Shown piece after piece: positions 26,108-33,674 of a DNA stretch of 33,674 bases; positions within the stretch are counted from its first letter, which is position 1; each line of letters begins with the position of its first letter. Position numbers and translations under genes: made by a program. Below the pieces are notes generated by a model that was not told the origin of the DNA, did no database searches, and saw only the letters and a list, made by a program, of their open reading frames with translations. Origin of the DNA: Priapulus caudatus (Eukaryota > Priapulida > Priapulimorpha > Priapulimorphida > Priapulidae); contig NW_014577422.1 of NCBI RefSeq assembly GCF_000485595.1, positions 112,270 through 145,943 of the forward strand, written 5' to 3'.

Positions 26108-26406
26108 TGTAAGGTAGGGGCCTCAGACATGCATGCACCACGCATCATTGCTTAATACGTTTCTTTGTGATTACTCTCCTGTAAAAACAGACGACCAGTT
26201 TACATACACACATATATGTGTGTATGTGTTATATTATTTTGTATAATTATAATTGTGGAGCGAAAATGCTGTTATGTTATTTGATGGAAAGGAGTAGCAC
26301 GCCCGCTCCACACCACTAGCCGTATAGTGGCGATCTAGATCCTAGATTGCAGCTTCTATGAGCCAAACTATTAACCAAGATGGAGACGCACAGATAGATA
26401 CCTGGG

Positions 26407-26580
26407 GTCCGTTGTCAGATACAATAAGTCTTAACATTAGTCTTGACATTACCTTTTCTCGTAGACTGTTCCTTTATACAGTGTGTATGAGAAACTCGTT
26501 AGTTTACCGCATCTATATGACAAAGTTTTAATGTTAAGACTAATGTTAAGACATTTATTTTGTTTCTGACAACGCGTCCC
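26407..26580. mobile_element. Short element ending TTTCTGACAAC, copy 2
   Basis: Imperfect inverted arms 26411-26450 and 26530-26573 (GTTGTCAGATACAATAAGTC / TTATTTTGTTTCTGACAAC) with TCTTAACATTAGTCTT inside both. Confidence 0.8.
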
Positions 26581-27796
26581 TGCCTCATTGTTTAGTTACT
26601 ATCTGTGTCTATAAGTGTCGCTACGGGTCGTCTGGTGATAACAGATGGTTCTTCTCCTGGGACATGGCACTCTCAAAACTCGTTTGCATTTGTCACAGCT
26701 CGCTGCTGTTGTTAGAATACAATGGAGGTAAACAGTATAAAAAGAGATCAGGCTGGTATTGGGTTGTATCGTCACTATCAGCTGTGGGACAAATAATCAA
26801 ATAATAATAATAATGCTTGTTCGCGTCATTGTTGTGGTAGACATGTATGTAGACTCGCGAATGCTTTCATAAAGAGGTTTGTAAAAAGGTCAAGAGTATG
26901 CGCTATGTAATCAAGATAATTCGCCATGAAAAGGCGAGCTGTGTTTAGGCTAGGGAACACATCGTGGATATAACACATACATTGCACGCAAGATGTATGT
27001 ATTTCGGTTTTATGTGTCACGCGTCAGACAATGCAGTTCGGTTGTTAGTTTTGTTTTGGTTTCTTATGCAATTAAACGTTTGTCAATTTTATTTATGGGA
27101 AAGTACATTATGCATGTTTAATGACTCAAAATGTCACATTGACTTCACATTCACTTAGCTGCGACTTTATAATATGCGAAAATTTGCCAGATCATGTGCA
27201 AATAACTCGCATGTGTATATTATAGTACAGGCAAAAACAAATGAATGTAAACTAGCACATGTGAAACCCAGCACTACATATCATTTGCAAGTTTTAATGC
27301 CAGCCTTTAGAATTGTTTCATAATGCTTACCTCTTATATTATTTATTGCTCCGTTTGCCAATTCCATACATTCTTATTTCATTACATTTCGGTTACGAGT
27401 TTTATTTAGAACGGAGGTGCTGACTTCCCATTTGAGGTACTGATATTCTGTATGAAACATGTATCTTGACATTACTGCCCACATTATTCGCTGAATCGAC
27501 GGTGTTTGTGCCCCCCCCCCCCCACACTGGTGGCAGCGGTGACGTAACATCTACGCCTCGTGTAAGACCGAGTCGCCATGTCACGAGTTTGCTGCGTGTT
27601 GTGTCAGCGACTGTAGGCAGGAACGTCTCCACGTACGCTTTCACATTCGGACGTTTATGGGTCCCCGTGGCCGAGGTCGCAACGTAGATTACAGCTGTGT
27701 GGATATCACACCTGCACAAGAATACATTCATCTGTAGGTGTTACAGGAGGCGGGCGGCAGGAGAGAGTTAGGGAGTTAAAGATTCGCAGCTCATAT
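26581..27796. other. Intergenic stretch, no confirmed gene
   Basis: Contains a 14-base C run at 27510-27523 and AT-rich DNA. The minus frame 27402-27731 looks mildly coding-like but lacks recognisable motifs. Confidence 0.5.
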
Positions 27797-27930
27797 GTTG
27801 TCTAAAAACGAGAAGTGCCCGATGTCATAAACGTGATGAGTAGTCATTTCTATTGTCAAGCCTAAAATGTCAAATTTTTGACATTTTAGACTTGTGATGT
27901 CACAACTACTCACGTTTCTGACAACTGGTC
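27797..27930. mobile_element. Short element ending TTTCTGACAAC, copy 3
   Basis: Central hairpin TAAAATGTCAAA/TTTGACATTTTA (~27862-27887), outer imperfect pair AACGTGATGAGTAGT/ACTACTCACGTT, then TTTCTGACAAC at 27915-27925. Confidence 0.65.
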
Positions 27931-28779
27931 ACCAGTTTACATGCATCCCTCACACACAAGACTCTGATGCAAAGTGTAGACCATTGTATATATAATAATA
28001 TATATATGTCTTCTGTATGCATTCTGTATCAGTCATCGTAGCATTCCATGTGGGAGGTGGGACAGCGTGTCTGGTGAGCCCGGATGGGTTGCCGACCATT
28101 ACCGGCCCTGTAGCAGCGATAATGAGACAGTTCTTGTCCGTGTCAGGTGGGGCGGGCACGCGATCATCACGTGACGGTAGGTAAAACATCGAGCGGCCGC
28201 ACCGTTGTATCAGAACTCTAACCGATCAACATTTCTCGGCTTCCGTCGAATATGCTCTAGTAGATTGTGGGTTGGGAGGCTAGCCGGCCAGGCGGACTCA
28301 TCACGTGGTTTATTACGGATCTATTTTCGAGGAGTGGATTACTGTGGTTTGTCTTCAGGGAATTTACCATGGCGTGAAAGTGCACTTATGTTATTATATG
28401 TCAGCGTCGTGCATGTTATATCAATGATAAATACGGCAAAATGTTGTTCAAACCTATTCAGCTCTTACGTGTGTCATGTTGTACGTTATTAATATCGAAT
28501 TTAACATCATTGATCACACTTGCAGCCTTCAGTCTACACGAGAAAATAACACCAGATGCAGACTCACAATAAATATGGTTTATGTTAGACAATGTCAAAA
28601 ACACTTTTGGAAAGTTAATTTACCTAATGTCCTTTATCAGATAACAAATGTGGCACAAAAAAACAAATGTCACAGAATATGGAGAGCTAGGTAAACTAGG
28701 CGAACTTTTTCAGCAAGTTTTGTATCCTTGAATCTTCTATCCACGAACTGTACTGATTCTGTAAGCCTTCCTCTCGTTC

Positions 28780-29177
28780 TCACCAGGTGTCACTGTTCAT
28801 CGCATTCCAAAGAGAATCTTTACCCTCTCCAGTTTTTTTCGCTTGTCTGTACATGGCCAAGAGTTCATCATCCGTAGCGCCACCTGGTTGTGCAGGCGGT
28901 ATGTCCCGTGGATGAAACTTGCATGCTCGTTTTCTCTTGCGTGACTCGCGATGTTGGCATGGTAACAGTGCAGGGGGGCTGGAGCAGCCAACTGCGCTCA
29001 TGTTAGGTTGGGCATCAAGAGTTGTGTCGCTGTTCGTGCAGCTAGAATGAGCAGGTTGTGATGCAGAGGGCAGCACCTCCCTGTCCGTCGCGTCACGGAT
29101 CAGAACGATGATGTCGTGTGATTGATGATTCAGTTGACATCTATGTGACGTAACATCGGCCGCTTTCCTTCTGCGAT
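28780..29177 (-). CDS. LRRC42: LRRC42 terminal exon
   Basis: 398 nt entering as (Y)RRRKAADV, followed by a low-conservation Ser/Pro-rich stretch, a basic patch RESRKRKRACKFHPRD, an acidic/polar helix DDELLAMYRQAKKTGEGKDS and the end LWNAMNSDTW. Acceptor TCGTAG. The tail is longer and different from vertebrate LRRC42, but the junction (RFYGKRSRAE-like) and the Trp-containing end agree. The basic patch could be a nuclear localisation signal. A minus-strand AATAAA lies at 28314-28309. Confidence 0.78.
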
Positions 29178-32100
29178 CTACGAACACGACATGTTCACTT
29201 GTTTAAGACTAAGGAAAACAAGTCACCGAAATCAGCGTGGACCTTGAGTCTTGAAAATTTACTCATAAAAATTGAACTTTAAAATTTTTTCTCTAACCTC
29301 TGCAAATTTATATTACCCAACCACTATGTGTACTGCACAAAATACTACACTTACAAAGTCAACCCTATGTATAAGGGTGACAGAATTGAAAAGTCAAAAA
29401 TCTTTAATAGACAGTGGTTTCTATGATAAAGATGTGGTATCACTGTCCAACTGGCACTTAATATCAAAATAGAGTGTCCTTTATACACAGGTGTCTGTTC
29501 TACAGCAGTGCCAGCTACTGCAGGTTTGACTGTGGTTTTCCTGCGCAAGTCTACTACAGCTTGCATCTACGAATGGAACGAGAGATATTTGCGAGAGCCT
29601 CAAACATACAGAAGCTAGATGCGGTGCTAGTGCTGCTGCTGCTGCTGCTGTGTTGCTGTGAGCAGAGGTGTGACCAGTCGTTCACAGTGGCCACCGCCCA
29701 TCCTTCGTCCGTGAACGCGTGGGGCTGGGGAGGGCAGCCCGCCCGCCGCAGACGTAACCTTCCGCACAGAGTCGCGAGTCCACTGTCCTAAAACAAGAGG
29801 GCAGTCATTGACGCATATCTCCATCGCGACTTTACCTTCATCGCAAAACTCGGAATTTCCAATCTGCTGATTACTTGATTAATGTAGTTTCACCTGAAAA
29901 CCCGGTCGTATTTCAGTAGGAACAATAGGTCATTTTACTACAAAATATTTACTGAAGCGACATTTTAGACAGCTATTCTGCTGTCTTTGTCTAGCTGTAG
30001 TCATTTATATTGTACTCATGTAGCTTTCACTCATTTTATGTTACATTAAGTATATATTTATATATTTCTGTGTTATATATACATGTTATATTATATTATA
30101 TAATATATTAATATATTTCTATTTTACGTGTTGGAATGAAATCCGACAACGTGATTTCAAGAGCTTTGCACCTCTTGGGGCCTGTTTTCCCAAAACAAAA
30201 ATTAATCTTAACATTACGATGTTTCTGACAACAGGCCGCTGTTTTACGCTGGGCGGCATGGCATCGCTAGCATTACCTTGACGCTCGTCCCCGTGAGTAG
30301 CAGAGTTTGCAGGTTTCTCATCGCCGTGGCGATGCACTTAACACCCACATCGGTGATAAACTCGTTTCCTGCAACGACAAACGAAGACTATGCTCGTAAA
30401 TTAGCATTCGGCTCGCGAGACGATCGCAGACTCCGCTGGGAAGACCTTCATAAAAGCTTAGTTGCTGGCTTTCTCGGCGGTCACTGAACACTACGACACA
30501 TGCGAGAAGCATCCCAGTCGAATAATAAACACAAGACTGCCTCAGCAAGAGACAATCGCACAAGAGGACCTGTGCACTGTGAATATAAAGTGGTCGAAAG
30601 CGCCCCCTATTTGTCCCACAGGTATAATTATTTATGCTGGGTCTACAGATCGTCGTTTAGCATTCGTCGTCCCACACGGTCGAGCATCCGTGCGTCTAAC
30701 GAGCAGCTTCTTAATCGACTACTCGCAAATTAGAGAGCCGGCAACGACACTTGAATTGATTGCGACGTCATGTTGCTGTCACGTTCTGATGTTCGGTATG
30801 TAATTTATACTGGCATGGGGTGTGACAAAGACTACTACGTTTAAACCTGCAGCCCGCTCATTTTACCCTATTCCCCTGTCCCATGCTTCGCCCACTTCAT
30901 CTACGTTTCTCTGCACTCGCTCCCTACGTGACTGCTCACTGACTGACTGCCACCATTCAAGAGTAAAGCACAGATGTCCACTGTGCTCAGTTTGGCAGTG
31001 TATTTGTTTCATGTGTAAAATCAAAATGTAATATAATGCAGCATACATGGCACTATAGTATAAGTGCAAAATTTGACAGTTCAGTCCACGCTTAACATTG
31101 CCCGCAAGAGTTAGAATTTTAATTTGTTACAGACAATAAAAGTAAAATTCCCATACACATACCCAATGCACCTAAAGCCCTATTAGAGATTGCTAAACAT
31201 GCCCATGCGCAATGTATGGGGGGGGGGGCATATGCCATAGGGGGGATGTCTAACATACTACCCCGGCACGTACCACTTAGATCCAGGTAGGTGAGGCTGC
31301 TGTGTCCGCGCTCGTACATGCGCAGCGGTGACGTCAGCTTCTGCAGGCCGGCATCAGTCAGGCAATTCCCCTCCAAACTCAGATGCGTCATCCTGTGTGT
31401 GGGGGGGGGGGAGGCTACAAATATGAGTGATTGTACATAGGGCATCGCTGCGTGTGCCCGCCGCGAGAGCTAGCCGAAGCTTGGGCCGTTTATCTTTTGA
31501 CGCGCCTGCTACACTCAATAATCATTAGACTTAGGGTTGAGATTAGAGGTAGGGTTAGGGGTACAGTTAGTGTTAAGTTTAGGTAAAGTATTTGGTGGGT
31601 TTTGGTTTACATAAAAATAGTGCCTCTCGTGGGCCAGACAAACACAATTTGCAAGGTTCCAATGACTATTCCCATATATACTATTATCTTCCTGAATCTA
31701 CTTTTTTCCTTTATTGAAAACATTGACATGTGTAACCCTCAGTATCTGAGTCATGTGTTGTATTATAAGTTCTGGTACATGCACCTGTGCAGCCTCAGTA
31801 TCTGTGCGATGTTTTGCAGCATGTCGTGTTGATCACCTAGCCGACAGGCAGCGAGACTCAGCTCTGTGAGACAGGTAAACTGTGACAGGTGATCAAAGTA
31901 TTCATCCACCACCCGTGTCGCTGACGTCAGGTTCAGCTTGCTATATAAATGAAACGTACATAACAGGAGTAAATAATAAGGGGGGAGAAAGGCGTACCAA
32001 AGCACAGGAGAGTCGAAATTTACTAGCCTTAGTCTACCTAGGATATATCACACGTGAGTCAATAAACTTTAGCTGAAAACTCACCTTGCATATGAATTCC

Positions 32101-32783
32101 TAATCTTACCATAAAAATTCACCTATCATCAAACGAAAACACTCTTCCAATGTACGTTCACAACCTGGAGATATAGACTAAAACGTACTGGAATGTCCAC
32201 CTTTTATTTACTCCTGACGTCTCACTGGCATGCCATTGTGATTGTCACAACATAACGTTGATTATGACTACAATACCACATAAATTATTGTTACAGCTAA
32301 ACCTCTATATAAGGGTTACTCGAGAGAAATATCAAAAGGGGCCTTCGTGGATAGGTATCCATCCGTTCTATAGAGGTGGCTACTAACACAGGTTTGATTG
32401 TATAAAAAAATCATACATAATTACGTTGACAAATGCAACAATTTATATCACTATACATCTAAGTGCATGCACTGCTGTGACTAATTTCTGTTGCTAAATA
32501 TACATGAATTTTTAAAATTAAAAATTGATACAAAAACTGTAAAAGGAGAAGTTTATTCCATAATTTAATTATACTAGTAAAACCCAATAATACTACTGCA
32601 TACGACTCTTGGCACAGCATTTCCAGAGCTATATTGCTTAGTAGAGCTAGGTGTAAGATTAACCTACATTAGCACCAGATGTGGGTATGCCTCTTGGAAA
32701 AGCTGCAGGCATTTCTGTGACTGTTCGTGCGGGGACTGCAATATCCCCAACCTTTCCACTTGTTTAAAGATGTCATGCCCCAC
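28780..32783 (-). CDS. LRRC42: Leucine-rich repeat-containing protein 42, 3' part; 5' exons outside window
   Basis: Minus-strand exons in transcript order: 32783-32668, 31940-31785, 31392-31274, 30368-30277, a probable mini-exon 29863-29836, 29787-29686, 29177-28780 (stop TGA 28780-28782). All junctions are GT-AG and the phases agree. The line-up with vertebrate LRRC42 follows its order: a helix ending LFQEAYPHLVL, an LRR (LTELSLAACRLGDQHDML), an LRR (MTHLSLEGNCLTDAGLQKLT), SSLTYLDLSGNEFITDVG, LQTLLLTGTSVK, EGQWTRDSVRKV, then a variable basic tail ending LWNAMNSDTW. The protein is a poorly characterised LRR protein. About 35 residues expected between TGTSVK and the EG-W block were not found. 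The N-terminal third must lie beyond 33674. Confidence 0.88.
29360..29545. repeat. Dispersed copy of the ~80-bp repeat
   Basis: Contains CAGGTGTCTGTTCTACAGCA and CTGCAGGTTTGACTGT, shared with 9062-9388. Lies in an LRRC42 intron. Confidence 0.65.
29686..29787 (-). CDS. LRRC42: LRRC42 exon, QW segment
   Basis: 102 nt: QWTRDSVRKVTSAAGGLPSP then APRVHGRRMGGGH, with Y split T|AT. Acceptor TTTTAG, donor GTGAAC. A (CTG/CAG) run lies just inside the next intron; reading through the donor would add polyglutamine and a stop. Confidence 0.72.
29836..29863 (-). CDS. LRRC42: Probable LRRC42 mini-exon
   Basis: 28 nt (31 if the upstream CAG is included) encoding IGNSEFCDEG with the last Gly split G|GA. 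It is kept because its entry (phase 0) and exit (phase 1, donor GTAAAG) exactly bridge the flanking exons and CDEG resembles the C-TEG motif there. The acceptor has a poor pyrimidine tract. Confidence 0.5.
30179..30238. mobile_element. Short element ending TTTCTGACAAC, copy 4
   Basis: Outer inverted pair GGCCTGTT/AACAGGCC, internal AATCTTAACATTA and TTTCTGACAAC at 30222-30232. Lies in an LRRC42 intron. Confidence 0.6.
30277..30368 (-). CDS. LRRC42: LRRC42 exon, third LRR
   Basis: 92 nt: (G)NEFITDVGVKCIATAMRNL then QTLLLTGTSVK. Acceptor TTGCAG, donor GTAATG, phase 0 at the end. Corresponds to N-x-x-ITD-G ... L-x-x-LDISGTGLK of the family. Confidence 0.9.
31274..31392 (-). CDS. LRRC42: LRRC42 exon, second LRR
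   Basis: 119 nt: MTHLSLEGNCLTDAGLQKLT then SPLRMYERGHSSLTYLDLS, with G split G|GA. Acceptor CACACAG, donor GTACGT. The L-x-x-NCL-DAG and PLR/PVR-RG-LT-LDLS spacing matches LRRC42. Confidence 0.92.
31785..31940 (-). CDS. LRRC42: LRRC42 exon, first LRR
   Basis: 156 nt: KLNLTSATRVVDEYFDHLSQ, FTCLTELSLAACRLGDQHDM, LQNIAQILRLH, with R split AG|G. Acceptor TATATAG (short pyrimidine tract), donor GTGCAT. The LTELSLAACRLGD pattern is a classic LRR. Confidence 0.9.
32290..32402. repeat. Dispersed copy of the ~80-bp repeat
   Basis: CTCTATATAAGGGTTACTCG, GAGAAATATCAAAAGGGGCC and CACAGGTTTGATTGTAT resemble one unit of the array at 9062-9388. Confidence 0.6.
32668..32783 (-). CDS. LRRC42: LRRC42 internal exon (first visible)
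   Basis: 116 nt: VGHDIFKQVERLGILQSPHE then QSQKCLQLFQEAYPHLVL, ending phase 2 (AT|C) before GTAGGT. Acceptor TTTTAG. It aligns with the helical stretch before the first LRR. Confidence 0.82.
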
Positions 32784-33615
32784 CTAAAAAATTAAAAAGT
32801 GATTGGCTCATGGCAATACACAACAATGACAACTAACAACAACAACAACCGTATAACAAACCAAATAACAACATCGTACGGTACAATCAACAAACATATT
32901 CCAGCAATACGTAAGACCAAAGCAGGACACTCCGATATTCCTAATTCACTATAGTATTATAATGTTAATCCCGTTCTACCTTTTTCCGGAAAATTCAATG
33001 TGTCAGCTATACAAAGCTCTATAGTCTATACAATGTGTCAGCCAGGGGCATAAATCCCGGGGGGGATGGGGGGGATGCATCCCCCCTGCTCTTGAAGGAG
33101 GGGGGATGGCCTGTACAAATATCCCCTCCTGAGATTCAAAAAAAAAGAAAGAAAAAAAAGAATAGCCAAAAAGTATGGTTGCAAACATACAAAAACACGT
33201 GAAATTGTGACGCATCACGGGAGGGCAGGTGGGGCGGTTGCCCCCTATGATTTAAAAAAAAAGAAGGAACATAAGAAAAAAGAAAGAACGAACTTGCTTA
33301 TAACGAAAACAATTCCAAGCTATGACAAAAGAAGCGTCAAAGGCGCCGCCTGTCTGTGTAGTATGGTAATTATTTATTTATTTTTAGTCGAGTAGTAATT
33401 TTATAATGTTTTCTCAATAAAATAATGCATGCGGCGGTATGCTGGAAACACCTGCGGAAATTTCGAATGGTTTACGGCACCTCGTCAGCTCGTGTAAAAT
33501 TACGCAAAAGTTTACATAAATTTTAGCTTGATGAATCGCACCTAAAACGACCTTGCTTGCGTACGCGAAATCGTACGCAAATTTACTAAATAACTGCGTT
33601 GATAAATCGCAACTA
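32784..33615. other. LRRC42 intron or upstream DNA with repeats
   Basis: No exon recognised. A G-run/C-run repeat of the AGGGGCATAAATCCCGGGGG type spans about 33041-33150. Direct repeats TGATGAATCGCACCTAAA and TGATAAATCGCAACTAAA lie at 33530 and 33600. Confidence 0.55.
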
Positions 33616-33674
33616 AAGCCCGGCGCACATTCAAATTGCGGGCACTTACAATATCAATTTTTTTTCAAATTACC
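33616..33674 (+). mobile_element. Left end of another AAGCCCGGCGCACA element, cut by window edge
   Basis: AAGCCCGGCGCACA (33616-33629) matches the termini of the element at 1745-1952. The rest lies outside. Confidence 0.55.

Noticed and set aside
26737-26760. KRDQ-coding stretch as the DDA1 last exon
   Set aside because: Only four residues match, no acidic tail follows, and the stretch reads as a TATA-like AT run.
27402-27731. Minus frame with KAYVETFLPTVADTTRSKLV
   Set aside because: No recognisable domain, and it crosses a homopolymer C run; not supported as a gene.
27950-28189. Minus frame with APPDTDKNCLIIAATGPVMV
   Set aside because: Looks coding-like, but no family, splice partners or conserved motif could be recognised. 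Comparison with related genomes would be needed.
28526-28549. Acceptor TTGCAG plus PSVYTRK and stop, resembling part of DDA1
   Set aside because: The matching block is already encoded in exon 3; this is too short and in the wrong place.
30462-30803. 113-codon plus-strand frame inside an LRRC42 intron
   Set aside because: No recognisable domain or splice structure.

Overview
This is metazoan nuclear DNA, most likely from an invertebrate and plausibly a marine one. It has GT-AG introns of 0.2-6 kb, about two thirds of the window is repeats (foldback DNA elements, minisatellites, a decayed LINE, (TTAGGG)-like patches), and its three genes are close orthologues of animal genes. I cannot name the species. 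Single-base indels between two near-identical 1.9-kb copies and a 10-N gap (17263-17272) suggest a draft assembly.

Layout. 1-6266: no recognised gene. It holds a pyrimidine-rich tract, a long alternating purine/pyrimidine array, two short inverted-repeat elements, a perfect palindrome, a TATA box preceded by CRE-type sites, and a ~29-bp tandem array. 6267-19452 (minus): COPS2, COP9 signalosome subunit 2. Eleven coding exons are readable; one 59-nt exon expected between 6412 and 7267 is absent. Its introns carry microsatellites, two large foldback elements, a broken LINE reverse transcriptase (14.6-17.15 kb) and copy 1 of a 1.9-kb repeat. 19453-19724: a 272-bp divergent promoter interval. 19725-21556 (plus): DDA1, four exons readable and the last one not found. 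21557-28779: intergenic repeats, a 550-bp purine-only tract, copy 2 of the 1.9-kb repeat and a 37-bp minisatellite. 28780-32783 (minus): the C-terminal two thirds of an LRRC42 orthologue; its 5' exons lie beyond the right edge.

How the genes relate. COPS2 and DDA1 start head to head about 270 bp apart, and both act on cullin-RING ligases. DDA1 is a small subunit of CUL4-DDB1 ligases, and the COP9 signalosome, to which COPS2 belongs, removes NEDD8 from cullins including CUL4. A shared promoter would couple an assembly factor and a deneddylase subunit. This is the most interesting arrangement in the window. LRRC42 is a poorly characterised leucine-rich-repeat protein with no evident link to the pair. 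No prokaryotic-type operons, CRISPR arrays or RNA genes were seen.
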